From NCBI GenBank assembly GCA_964019135.1, contig OZ025249.1, positions 16,827,088 through 16,891,087 of the forward strand: a stretch of DNA of 64,000 nt. The letters run 5' to 3'. Shown in pieces: positions 27,401 through 37,687 of this stretch; the first letter of the stretch is position 1; each line of letters opens with the position of its first letter. A program made the translations under genes and the position numbers. Source of the stretch: Arenicola marina (lineage: Eukaryota > Annelida > Polychaeta > Arenicolidae). Under the pieces are notes generated by a model. That model did not search any database, had not been told where the DNA came from, and saw only the letters and a program-made list of their open reading frames with translations.

Positions 27401-29415
27401 CACATCGACCTCTGTTTGACTTTCTACTTATCCTTCGCTTGAATATACATGTACATGTATATCTCTGTCTGTCGCCGCTTTGGCTGTGCCACGCGGCCTT
27501 GACTGCTTTCTACCGTGCAAACCCTCGCATGGGTTCCGTTATCGCAGGCCATCGGGCCATTCCCTCCTAAGTCGATGAGATAAGCGACACTCACATAGAG
27601 TCATACCATGTCTTCCTTCTCTGGTTCTAACTCTACTCATACCTGGTAGCTCACCAGCGACATGGTACATACTGACACAGCAGTCACATGGCGATATCAT
27701 TGTCCGTTGTCTTAGCTTGTTTCTCTTGTTCTTGTTCTGTTTAATTGTTCTTTTTTGGTTTTATAGCATCTGTTGTATCGTTTCCACAACGCTCCTTGAA
27801 TCCGCTTGCACCCCCACATCTCCCCCTCAAGTGTTTTTTTTTGGAAAAGAAACTAGGTTTTTGCATGCCGAGTGTTGACTGTCAATATCTCATAGTCCTG
27901 CTATATTTCCAGGGCTCTGTGCTGTCACGATGCAGGAAAACCAAGTGGTGCGCGCCGCCTGCTGTTTTCTGGTGAGTCCCCGGATGTTTCTAGACGTCCC
28001 TAGATGGCGCCACATGTTATACTCCAGACGCAGCCTTTTTTTTTTTACGTTGTATCTTTCGATATTTTTTGCAGTGGGCGTTTGATATCGTCATAAATGT
28101 ACGCATTAAATTTACTGTAAGTGCATTAAATGTATGTTTATGTGTATTTAAGGAGAATGCCAATGCCGATCTAGTGCCCGACATGTTGTAATTTTTTTTA
28201 CGATGCTTCAAGAGTCGCCAAAACATCAACGGAAATTTACAATTAATTTACTTGATATCCATGCATATTTGTTCGAACAATCGTTTTCAGAGTGACTTCG
28301 CGGCATCTGTTGACACCATACCTGCTGTGAAAGAAATCTTCAGAACCAATGGCAATGTTTTAATGCTGAGGCTAGTTCGGGTATGTTCGTGCTATCACTA
28401 AAGCTAACTCAGTACCTTTTCGCTGTAACCGAATGAATAGCACCAATATTCCCTGGCAATACGTTGTTATTTCCATTGTTAATCTGGTCTGAACCGCTAA
28501 GCACCCATCTCTTACAAATTAATATTGTAAACATTGTCCATGACGAAATACCGACTTATGCTGATTGATTTTGGATGGGCTTTTAAAATGGCTTTGATGG
28601 TATCTACGTGGATACCACCATTGCAAAACTCTTGAGATTCTTCTGTATGTGTTGTCACTCTTTCATGCGGCGCTTTACCGTAATATGGTGTCATTGTTTG
28701 CAGGGCATCAGTGGCGATGCTCCCAGAGCTGTCATCGACTCCATGGCTGACGTCATCTTCGCCCTCAACAAACACTTGTTCGATCAGCTCTGTAACTGGA
28801 TGAACGAATTGATGGGACAGGAATTCATGGAAAACCCTCGAGTTACTCAGGAACAGAAGCAACAGTTTGCTCGCCGAGTACTAATGTAAGCAATAAGGGA
28901 GTCCGTGTGTTTGGGAGGGCATGGCAAGATTTTGAAATATTGTTGTTTTAGGCCCGTTTGTGCACATTCTGGCTATATTATCCTTCGTACACAATGGATG
29001 ATTTGGATGAAATATGCCTCAGATAGATGTCCCGGATCAGGTGGGGAACCTGAAACCTATTAATCTGCAGTCGAGTTGGTATTTTTTCTGTCGTAATGGA
29101 AGGGAAAACTTTTCCCAACGTCCTAGGATTCAGACTTCCAAGACCCTTGTGGCGGAGCTAACATTGTAATGTCATTCGCGTATGTGGACTCCAGGTCGTA
29201 GTAATATGTGTGCTTAACTTTGAGTGTGGTCAAAGTGTGGTCAAAGTCAACGAATCAAAAAAGAGTTTCAGCTAATTACGAATAACTTGTTTTCCTTCCA
29301 CGCTTGCAGGGAACGGGCCAACAAGAGGAAGACGCGAGAAATAGTGCAGGAGTTTAGCCTTCTGTGTCGCGGCATGTTGCACTCACAGTACGCCATAGCC
29401 ACCTCGACGAAGTAA
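15416..29415 (+). CDS. IPO13: Importin-13, complete, 28 coding exons
   Basis: This is an importin-beta family karyopherin that in other animals imports cargos such as UBC9 and MAGO-Y14 and exports eIF1A. Exons: 15416-15451, 15942-16061, 16657-16715, 16903-17011, 17244-17342, 17705-17758, 17935-18007, 18225-18441, 18736-18820, 19218-19346, 19786-19866, 20133-20271, 20531-20580, 20934-21035, 21423-21570, 22141-22322, 22571-22597, 24627-24761, 25086-25220, 25531-25611, 25917-26054, 26497-26593, 26815-26867, 27323-27389, 27913-27971, 28291-28380, 28704-28885, 29310-29415. They join in frame to 2853 nt, 950 aa (human 963), all GT-AG. Recognisable blocks include QAWTFCWQLLQKDK, GPKVVLTRLCVS, CLSSWVEFGAPL, TGVPGHFPV, DVIFALNKHLFDQL and the C-terminal FSLLCRG. 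The start is the first ATG after an in-frame stop and fits the family. HEAT repeats are expected throughout. Identification is by remembered similarity, not alignment. Confidence 0.95.
19351..19525. repeat. 44-bp minisatellite, four copies, next to an IPO13 donor site
   Basis: Four near-identical copies of a unit starting GACCAGACACTGCCCGGCAA run from just after the donor GTGAGT of IPO13 exon 10. The last copy carries a few changes. The first copy begins inside the donor region, so the repeat grew from the start of the intron. Confidence 0.9.
21125..21290 (+). mobile_element. tRNA-derived SINE in an IPO13 intron
   Basis: A tRNA-like head (GGCTGAGCTGCAGATCAAGC) is followed by a B box (GGGTTTGAACCCC) and a body containing GGGCATGTCTCATCCAACC. 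The body motif recurs in several other copies in this window, which supports a dispersed Pol III family rather than a real tRNA gene. Ends are approximate. Confidence 0.65.
21571..22140. other. IPO13 intron 15 with short direct repeats
   Basis: This intron has a two-copy motif near 21638-21745 (CCTGGGAGCGCTCGCC against CCTAGAAGCACTCGCC, with similar GCGAGTAC spacers) and AT-rich DNA after it. I see no gene or clear mobile element. Confidence 0.4.
22745..24590. repeat. 17-bp minisatellite, about 108 copies, in an IPO13 intron
   Basis: The unit CTGCTCCACCCTATCGT repeats almost without interruption through about 1.85 kb. Common variants are CTA/CTG and TCG/TCA, with scattered single changes. 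The plus strand is pyrimidine-rich. Three units make 51 bases, so all frames stay open over long stretches on the plus strand and give false reading frames up to 655 codons. It fills most of the intron between the 27-base exon 22571-22597 and the exon at 24627. Confidence 0.97.
26195..26275. repeat. AT-rich tandem repeat, about three copies
   Basis: Three copies of a unit near 30 bp built on AACATATGCAATAAATAATA lie in an IPO13 intron. It is simple AT-rich sequence with no sign of function. Confidence 0.75.
26690..26805 (+). mobile_element. Degraded tRNA-derived SINE fragment
   Basis: A weak tRNA-like head (TAGCTCCAACCAACAGGTCA), a decayed B box and the shared body motif GGGGCAAGTTTCATCCAACC are visible in an IPO13 intron. 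The body links it to the copy at 21125. It is old and its ends are uncertain. Confidence 0.5.
26943..27160. mobile_element. MITE-like element with GGCCGAAACGTCC inverted repeats
   Basis: A left arm near 26960-26994 (TTCGGCCTAGGACGTTTCGA then CCAGGTATTTTGTGG) is the reverse complement, with a few changes, of a right arm near 27095-27130. Extra copies of GGCCGAAACGTCC flank both arms. There is no coding capacity. It sits in the IPO13 intron between exons 26815 and 27323. The target duplication is not clear. Confidence 0.75.
28985..29090 (-). mobile_element. Degraded SINE fragment, minus orientation
   Basis: Read on the minus strand, a tRNA-like part (CTCGACTGCAGATTAATAGG) is followed by TGAGGCATATTTCATCCAAA. 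Both blocks match the better copy at 56385-56485. It lies in the last IPO13 intron. Confidence 0.55.
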
Positions 29416-30035
29416 CGCGCCGTCCGCGCCGGAGGATGGGGTCAAGAGATTCTTACAACGTCACTCACACGCGAGGATGATCATGAGCAGACCGTGGATC
29501 ACTCTTTCAGTGAAGCATGAACAGGGTTCCCGTTTTTAAGCGCAAGTTGTATACGGCGTGCAGTCGACATGGAGTTGGTTTGGCGACATGCGTGGCGGAC
29601 AAACTATCGAAAACCTGTTTTCCGTTCTAACAATGATGTGATTAAAGAGGATGTTATTTTGGTAATGTATCCCACCTTCACTGATGGGCCTTGCGTATAT
29701 GTGTTGTAGGTGGTGAATGAACTAGTTCGGGGACGGGCAGGGTCCGTATATATATCAAATTGCCAAAGCTAGCGCTTGGTATGTTCGGGGTCTTTGATGT
29801 GCAGTTCAGTTATTGCCGATGTGTAATTAAGTCTCTAGGTTGTGACCCAGGTCAGTAATCTAGTTCATACCATACCAGGGCATGATATATCGGTAATTGT
29901 TCAAACTTACTCATGTTCGTATTTATGTCGAGGTATTTGTTGTGCTTCTCGAGTCGTATTTTATTTTAAAACAAAAGAACAATATGTACTCTTATGTGGA
30001 TCAAGAACATTTGATGACTGAGTGTAAATATTACA

Positions 30036-30041
30036 AATAAA
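30036..30041 (+). promoter_or_regulatory. IPO13 polyadenylation signal
   Basis: AATAAA lies 620 bp after the IPO13 stop in otherwise gene-free DNA, followed by AT-rich sequence. It is the best candidate for the transcript end. Confidence 0.5.
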
Positions 30042-30223
30042 TACTGAAAGTCATCCCAATCCTGTATTAATGTCGCTCATAGGCCATTGTATTGAAGGTT
30101 CCCCTAGTGTTTTTATAACATATTTAACGGACGGGAAGAGCCGAAAGGAGATTCATGTCGCAGTGTCAATTCGTTAGCTGAGGGATAACAGTCCAGTAAC
30201 TTACTTCTGCTCGAGAATTCCTA

Positions 30224-30465
30224 GTCATGGGAGTATTTTATAAGCAGTGTGCGTACCTGTGGTGGAACAAGATATTGAATCCAAGAGAATATGTACTTTA
30301 TCAATGGTGTAATAAAAAGATTCACCAGACCTTCGTGAACTGTTGCAGATGACCCATTGCCTCTTGCCAAACCAATGTTACTTACTGCATGGTGATGCTA
30401 TGCACGTAATTGCGTTATGTGTGGGGTGCTTGCAGGCATTGTTGGTGGTCGCTGATCTTCTCGTC
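30224..30465. repeat. Dispersed repeat, contiguous copy (locus A)
   Basis: This segment starts AGTCATGGGAGTATTTTATA and ends with GGCATTGTTGGTGGTCGC. The same sequence, in the same orientation and order, recurs in three pieces at about 50851-50984, 54359-54404 and 54769-54820. Here it is uninterrupted. No coding capacity or terminal structure was found. Confidence 0.8.
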
Positions 30466-30930
30466 CATTTCGACAGATTTTGCATCAATAATAATTTGCC
30501 GAAAATTGGATGTGTCGAAAAATATCATTAATGCCCGAAGAACAATACTTTAGCGGACCAAAATGCTTTCTCTCCTTCCAATTCGACAAATTTTGCCTAA
30601 TAATGTGGCCTCCTTCGGGCATGCCACATCTGACATATTTAAGGAATTAACGAAAGCAAACTGGTTCTACTTCCGGAAAACACAGTTTTAGCGCCCGAAG
30701 AGCCTTCTTCTCATCCACTTCGACAAATTTTGCATAAATAATAATGTGGCCTCCTTTGGCCATGCCACGAATGACATATTTAAGAAAATAACGAAAGAAA
30801 ACCGGTTTTATATGCTGAAAAACACCATTTATGCCCGAAAAACAAGTGGGCCAAAAACCTCTTACACCAATTCGACAAATTTTGCTAAAATATTAATATG
30901 GCTTCCTTCGGGCTTGCTCCAATGAGGCTA
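30466..30930. repeat. Imperfect tandem repeat, unit about 115-150 bp
   Basis: Four diverged units each contain TTCGACAAATTTTGC followed by AATGTGGCCTCCTTCGGGCA, near 30470, 30587, 30719 and 30868. It follows directly on the dispersed repeat, so both may belong to one larger element. Confidence 0.7.
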
Positions 30931-31061
30931 CATTATTGTTTATTCAAAATTTAGCGAACTGGACGAAAACAAGGCTTTCTGACCCGCTAAAAAGTATTTT
31001 TTGGGCATAAAAGGTATTCTATTAAAAGTAATAGAACCAGTTTGGCAGTTGAGGCCCTGCC

Positions 31062-31180
31062 ATTAGTTCAAGTGTCGAGGCAGATGTGTCTAGTTAGTTC
31101 AAGTGTCACAGGAGATGTGTCCAGTTAGTTAAAGTGTCACGGGAGATGTACTCCGGGAGTTCAAGTTTCAGCGGCGATTA
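31062..31180. repeat. 31-bp tandem repeat, about 3.5 copies
   Basis: A unit starting TTAGTTCAAGTGTC recurs at 31063, 31094 and 31125 with a decayed further copy. It lies between the IPO13 and MS4A-like 3' ends and nothing suggests coding. Confidence 0.75.
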
Positions 31181-31326
31181 AATGATGATATCGTTTCTCC
31201 GGTATCGGAGTATTGATATTGTGAGCCAGATTTTTGGGAGCCTATCCATGCAGTAACCGATGATGAGCAGTATGACCACTAAGGGTTATAAAGTCACAAA
31301 AAATGGCAATTATTTTCATATGGCTC

Positions 31327-31332
31327 TTTATT
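31327..31332 (-). promoter_or_regulatory. Possible polyadenylation signal of the MS4A-like gene
   Basis: On the minus strand AATAAA lies about 170 bases after the stop at 31501-31503, a normal distance for a 3' UTR. Confidence 0.5.
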
Positions 31333-31500
31333 TAAACAAATTGGCAACATAATTATGAATAATGCTAGCTTATTACATATCATTGAAACTTTTACAATAA
31401 AATCAATAGTATACCACAGAATCAAGCCGATTCACGGCTATTTAATATAGCCCCCCTCCCCGCCACCTAATGTGTTATGAATCACACGGTGCTCTATTGT

Positions 31501-34500
31501 TTATTGTATTTTGTCATATGTGGCGTCCTGCGTGGTGGGCTGCATTGCCATGGGATACGATGCTTGGTAGGCTGGTGGCTGGGTCTGGTAGGCGGACCCA
31601 ACTTGCTGTTGGTTTGGGTAGGCGGACCCAGCTTGCTGTTGGTTTGGGTAGGCGGGAGTCCCTTGCTGTTGGACGGGGTAGAAAGCTTGTTGCTGGCCTG
31701 GGTAGGTCACCTGTTGGGTTGGGTAAGCCAGCTGTGTGGCCTGCATGCCGGCCGCGGGAACCGTGTAACCGCCCTGAGACATGACCATGGCGGGCTTACC
31801 GGTCTGGTAGATCACAGTCGCTTGACCCGCGCGCTGAGGGGGCGGCGGCAGCATCTGCAGTCACACAGTCACACACTTACATGACGCAATAAAGAGTGCT
31901 CTTAGACCGCGGAAAGCTAACTCTCCTCTACATGCAATTAGCATTTAACGCCACGTTAATCATGACAGCTTCAAATCATATATTGGATGGCGAGTGGAGG
32001 ACCTAATCTGGCCCTGATAATGACGAACCAAGGAAGGGACGACACGGACATGTATGATGTGTATGTGTAGTATTTCTGGTCCCATGCCCGAATGGAGGCT
32101 GAAAGTTACTACCCGCCCCTGGCGGGATTCGAACCATCAACCTTCGCATACAGAGCGAACAACTTACACATCAGGCCAAAGGGAACTTTCCATTTGGCCC
32201 GAGGCGCTTGGTGTCTTTCATCCACCGGGCCTGGGCCGAGATATCACACTCCACCCTTTCCCCAATCGACTGCGACCTCGCAGTGACCGCCACCATGCAC
32301 CAGCCGTCAAACCGGACGCTGGCCATATCCTGTGGCTCCGGGTGGTTCCGACAACCCAGGTTCGTCTCCATCGGCACCAAATGTAGTATTTCTGGTCCCA
32401 GGTCCGAATGGACGCCGAAAGTTACTACCCGCCCCTGGCGGGATTCGAACCATCAACCTTCGTACCCATCCAGAGCAAACAACTTACACATTAGGCCAAA
32501 GGGAACTTCCCATTTGGCCCGAGGCGCTAAATTGGTGTCTTTCATCCACCGAGCCTGGGCCGAGATATCACATATGGACACTAAAACATGTGTACGATGT
32601 CTCACCCCTGAATTGCATGCTGGACCGAAGCACACGACGGAGTGTGCTATGGAGACACCAATTTCAGCAAGGAAGGCGATACCCATGAAGACTCCCATTA
32701 CTACACCAGCCTGCAAACACAATGTGAAACGACATATGCGAACTATGCGATTACTATGGATTTAAAGCTATGTCCCATATGTAACCAACAGGGTATATTA
32801 TAACAGAGCGAGCTTATACTTACATAATGTGACAACTGTGGCCCATTGCGAGTTAAGTGATATATAAGTCCGTATTTACGTTATACACTTAAAAACTAAA
32901 TATATACGCAAACACAATGTGGAGATATGCACGTACCACTTTGTGATTGTGATTCATACCCTATTAGACGAGTGTCGAGGAACTATATAAATATGGGTAC
33001 TGCATGCTCACCGTGTTGGTGCTAGCGGCGAGGACGAACGACAGTGCCATACACGTCACAGACAAAATGGCCGACACGATTGACATGGCACCAGTTGCGT
33101 TAACAAGGTCACGTGATTTGGACTTTGCTGCCGGAAGTCCCAAACCACCTGCAGCAATCACCTGGAAGAATATTAATAATTCACGTACGACATTCTTTCT
33201 ATCGGGTGACCAGGGGCGAATCTAGGCATTTGGAAAAGAGGGGGAGGGGTGCGACCGGCGGGGGGTGGGGGGGGGGACTTTCTGCTCTCTAAAAACTTGA
33301 AAAATGAATCACTAATTGTTTAGTGATTCATTGTTCAAAATCCACCAGTAACTTCTCGATAGAGAGACACATGTGACGTCACTGTCGTCTAAAGTGTCGA
33401 TACTCATGCACGAATCGACACTTGTGATGTACAAATCGGTCTTTAATTCGTAATTTCTATAAAAGCATTACAAAACAAAAAGATGGTGAAATATAACCAT
33501 ATTCTGTAAAGAATTGTTACATTACTCTAAATCCAGAAATTATATCATTCATGAATGTGTATCGTTCAGACTGACGGTAACTGTGATAGAGCGAAGACTT
33601 CCAAACTTCAGGCTGGTTTGAGGCTTCGCGAACACGTGATGTGACACTTATAGTGGTTTAATTACTGAATTCCCCTTTCCGCGCCATCTGTGCGCTTATA
33701 AGATCGAACTGCCATCGACGTATATCGTGGTGTTTTACAAACCAAAGACGGGATGCATGCTGCGGTCGCTCGGAGAGAACAATTTGTGCGATGACCTAGG
33801 AGACTCGTTTTATCACATAGCCGCTTGACCGCCTTGCTGAGTTTGTGGATTCCGACTGGCTGGCAAATGTACCAGAAATTATCGAAGTGATCCGAGATAG
33901 TGCGATTGTTTTTGTTTCTTTTGTTTCAGGCGGAAATTTGACGGTGATTCAAGCCACCCTAAAGCCGGGTTTTGGACATATTCTTCTGCGCGACGAAGAC
34001 ATTATTTCCCCTGCGAATCTGTAGGCATTGACAACTGAAAAATATATCCATATCTTCACCCAGTGCACCACACCTCCAGAGTAACTCTTCTTCCTCTTGT
34101 TATCTCCGCCTGGCGCGGACGCACACGCTTCCCGTCACGGCTGAGCTCTTTCATTCTTGCATCCAATGTGTAGCGGAGGGAAAAAAACTCCGCCTTGACA
34201 AGAAGTTATCCAATCGCCGCCAACCACAGTTGAATTGATATGATTGAGCTCATAACCTGCCTCGACAGGATAATCCTCCCTGTTCTGTTTTGTGACAACA
34301 AGAACGAATCTAGAGAGGGAATACCACATCTTATCCTTGGTCATATCTTCCAGTCGTGGTTCCATCTGGCTGAGTTTTTTTTCCGGATGCTGCACTGCCA
34401 GTTTTTTCCGCTGCTGCTTCCATTCTTAATACTTCTTACTACTGCCAACGTCATCTTCGCTCCTGGGTATAACTGCCAATAATGGACTTAAAGGAGAGGG

Positions 34501-37131
34501 GTTAAGGTGACAATATGATCATTGAAATTGTCCGAATCGAAATAAAATTACTGCATATACTTTTAACCGATAGAGACCATTGCTTGACCTTTGCTAATCA
34601 GTAGATGTTATAATACAAGGCAACTATTTTAAGTCAACTGTTGGATTTCTATTGATGCTAAGGTCAATTAAGTAAGATCAAGCTGCTTGCCTTTTCAGAC
34701 TCGTGTCCGTTTCGGCCATCCAGTTCTACTGGCCCCAGCTAGAGAAAAATTCTAAGGGCCTACGACCGTCATGTACTCCATGTGGACTTGGGCTAAAGCC
34801 AGCTCGGGTTCTACTGCCACCGGGGTGTTGGTTTGGGCAAAAACTCTTTCCATTACCTCACAAGTTATCGCAAGTTTTTCGTCAGAAAGACGTTTTTTCC
34901 ATTGCTTTGCATGTTTTCACCATTTGCTCATCTGATAAATCTGAATATGTACCAGAGCGAGTCGCATTGACACTAGAAATTTTCACATTTTCTAATGTCT
35001 CTATTCCGATGATCAGCAAATGTTGAACAGCGTCACACATGGTCATTGAATCTAGGGCATCGTTCGCGAAACGGAAGGAAGATTGCGTAATAAAAGTTTT
35101 GTGCATGGTCCATGTTTATGTGGCAACTACAGAAAACATTGTTCACGCTCGCTGTCCTATTTGACCGAAACTATCCGAAATTATAGATTCTCCATAGTTA
35201 TGCTGTAATACTATTACAGTTGTACTTATGTATAGTTATACTATAGTAATATTAGTGGCGCTACTGTAGTCATACTATAGTTGATTATGTCATTGTATGA
35301 CTATAGTTCAACAATATCTTGTCAGACTATAATATCATATTGGAATTGTATGGAATTACTGTAAAAAATGATTTCTAGACATAATATTGTGGTAATACTA
35401 GAGTAACCAGATAGTAACTGTAGTAATATTATGCTCTCTATAGTAATACTATGGTAGTCAGATAGTGACTATAGTAATATTATGCTCACTATAGTTATAC
35501 TATAGTAGTCAGATAGTGACTATGGTAATATCATATTGTCCTGACTATAGTAACACTATAGATGCTGTGATTGATATCATAGTAGTACTATGATAATAAT
35601 AGTTCTACTATATAGTACTCTGTAATTTCCAGACAAAATATTTTAGTAATATTATAGTAGTCAGACAGAGAATATTATACTGACCATAGTATTACTATAG
35701 TATTATTGCATTAGTATTGTACTATTATGGTATTATATTACTATAGTGAATTTTCTTAAGGGATAGTACAAAAACTTCCATAATAAGGGACAAAGTACGT
35801 AAGATGACATAACTTTTGACGTAATGTCAGTTAATCCACGTTAGTAGAGAGTTATACAGTTTTCGCGATCGAGCCGCGAGACTTCAGTGTCAGTTTTGGT
35901 CCCAAACAAACACGTACGCGTGTTTTATGTTGAAGTATATATAGACAGCTATAAGTCAATTTTTATCGAGGTTTATGCTAAAGACTATGAGTCTCATGTC
36001 GCTAAGCATGGCTATGGGGGGTATCCGTTAAAATGTTTGGAGGCGATTAACCGCAGAACTTTTGGAATATATGCAAGGAAAAGTCCATCTTCAAAACAGT
36101 CGCAAGTTCCGAGAACATCCAGTGACGTCACAGAATACCACGCGCCTCCGCGGTAACAAAGATGGCGAGAGCAAGGGGTGGACTTAACCATTCCGCTGTC
36201 AAAATGTACAGTGCATGGATTAAGGACACACTGATGCGTCATTAAACCACATGGTAAATGTAAAACAAGACCATTTGGATGTTTTCTTTTATCACTTTTT
36301 GGTTACATAAAGACAAAGACTATTAGAGACTGCATGTGCAAGAATTTTGGATTAGCACCCCCCCCCCCCCCCACCCCCACCGTCTATACCAGAAGCCTTT
36401 AGGAGGTGGAAACTTTGTAAAAAGAATGTAACATGAATAGCATTGACGTATTACTTTCATTTATTCAGGTGTGACCGTAAGCTTAGCTCACCACTACATT
36501 TAGAAATATTATTGGCCAGGCCAGATTGATTAATGGTCAGAAGCAATATGAAAAGTAATTGTTCAATAAAAATTTAAACTGTTTAGATACTTTCACATTT
36601 ATTATATGTACGTGTTGTTCCAATAACCTTTCAACTTTAAATATGTTTCTGGAAAAACTTATTCTTTGTGGAAAAACTTGGTCAAGTCTTCTATCTGGAG
36701 TTCATATGTTATACGGATTAGAATTTTCATTACACTCAACCTAATATATTATCAGTTTATATATATATATATAGGTTTACGTAGGTGACAAAAGTGATTG
36801 GACTAGTATAATTTCAAACGTGAGGATACAAACAGAATATTACCGGAACACTCGAATATAGGATAATACTCACGAAAGCTCCTCCCCACCATCCTTGAAA
36901 AAAGGTGCCTGAGAAAAGAAACATGAAGAGATCGAGAACGAAGACTGCGATCCCAATGGTGAGCTGTGTAATGGCGAGACTCTTGCAGACCGAGCTGTTG
37001 AGACCTTGGACGATGCTGGGATTAGCCTTGTAGGGGGGGTTCGTGATGACCACAGTCGGCGGCGCCACCCCCACCCCCACCCCCAGCCCCTGCTGCTGCT
37101 GCTGCGGCTGCTGCTGCTGTGACTGCTGCAT
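31501..37131 (-). CDS. MS4A/CD20-like four-transmembrane protein, four exons
   Basis: Four coding exons on the minus strand join in frame: 36874-37131, 33012-33161, 32606-32710 and 31501-31854, giving 288 residues with GT-AG introns. The N-terminus is glutamine-rich (MQQSQQQQPQQQQQ). Four hydrophobic segments follow: SLAITQLTIGIAVFVLDLFM; a segment from GWWGGAF across the exon junction into VIAAGGLGL; one around GAMSIVSAILSVTCMALS; and VVMGVFMGIAFLAEIGVS. Order and spacing, with the WGG motif before segment two, fit the CD20-like (MS4A) family. The C-terminal tail is rich in Q, Y and P with repeats such as YPNQQQ. MS4A proteins are plasma or endosomal membrane proteins linked to signalling or ion flux; the role here is unknown. 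A start 12 codons upstream is possible; I chose the ATG at the polyQ. A related tetraspan family such as TMEM176 is the alternative. Confidence 0.8.
32075..32240 (-). mobile_element. tRNA-derived SINE, first of a pair, in the MS4A-like intron
   Basis: Read on the minus strand, a tRNA-like head (GGCCTGATGTGTAAGTTGTT) precedes a B box (GGTTCGAATCCCGCC) and a body ending near GGGACCAGAAATACT. It is strongly similar to the copy at 32383-32575 in the same orientation, with about 140 bases between them. Confidence 0.75.
32383..32575 (-). mobile_element. tRNA-derived SINE, second of a pair
   Basis: This is a direct copy of the element at 32075-32240, sharing the GGTTCGAATCCCGCC B box and the GGGACCAGAAATACTA end. 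Its head end almost touches MS4A-like exon 3 (32606-32710), leaving only about 30 bases of intron before the donor. Confidence 0.75.
34140..34470 (-). pseudogene. Fragment resembling a DUF3504/Crypton-derived domain
   Basis: A minus-strand frame contains MWYSLSRFVLVVTKQNREDY and then YELN. This resembles the start of the DUF3504 domain of ZMYM/QRICH1-type and Crypton-derived proteins, whose usual pattern is YWLSRFVLEVRKxDGxxYPPxTLY. No catalytic residues or neighbouring domains are visible. It is probably a transposon relic; the match is from memory and weak. Confidence 0.35.
34740..35106 (-). pseudogene. Unidentified broken coding fragment
   Basis: Minus-strand frames have coding-like composition, with blocks such as SDLSDEQMVKTCKAMEKTSF and, in another frame, VAVEPELALAQVHMEYMT. 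The two blocks look continuous in style, as if one ancient frame had decayed. I do not recognise the family. It lies just upstream (minus strand) of the DUF3504-like fragment, and both could come from one transposon. Confidence 0.3.
35205..35760. repeat. TAGTA/CTATAG quasi-repeat
   Basis: About 550 bases are built from CTATAGTAATATTATG-like words in both orientations, with a loose period near 45-60 bases and many local palindromes (ACTATAGT). It is low-complexity AT-rich sequence in the MS4A-like intron. Confidence 0.75.
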
Positions 37132-37687
37132 TGTGCACGCTCTATAAATACATGTATAATCGATCACGGAGACATCAAAAGTAATAGAGCGATTTTTTAA
37201 AATTTTAATCCGAAGGCTAATGGTCTTCTGTCAGCGAGTCTTCATCGATAGCGCAATCCCCTTAAGTACATTTTAGATTGGGTGTGCTAGCGGAGTGTGC
37301 ATCACACTTCGTGTGTTGTGCTGCATACCCTCTGTGTTCACTATTGTAACTGTCTATGGTCGTTCAAGAAGAACCGCCACTAGAACGCTGTCGTCTGCGC
37401 GGAGAAAGGAACGGCCACTTATCTGATACAGAACGGAAGCTCGTGATGATTGTATGGTGGTTTTCGGATGCATTTGCGTTTCGTTTTGAATAAAACTTGG
37501 CGATACGTTTTTTGGAGAACAAACTTAATTGATGACAGATAGTTTCAAATTTAAAATACATAGGAGTCGGGTGAAAAGAATGTACTCATTTGATAACGTC
37601 ACTCATCACCAGAACTGAATAGACATAGTGCCATCGAATCCAGAGTCAACAACATGTTTAGAGACATGGGGACTTACGTAAGAACAA

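Larger units (their letters stand above)
33162..36873. other. First intron of the MS4A-like gene with repeat debris
   Basis: This 3.7-kb intron holds G runs near 33255-33275, transposon-like coding fragments at 34140-34470 and 34740-35106 (minus strand), a TAGTA-rich quasi-repeat at 35205-35760 and a C run near 36358-36375. No host exon was recognised in it. Confidence 0.5.

Noticed and set aside
32100-32575. Real tRNA genes, because of GGTTCGAATCCCGCC
   Set aside because: No matching acceptor stem or anticodon arm; two similar copies with shared non-tRNA tails indicate a SINE.
35887-36156. An 89-codon plus-strand frame
   Set aside because: It has no recognised domain or splice support and lies in a repeat-rich intron; it was not strong enough to call a gene.
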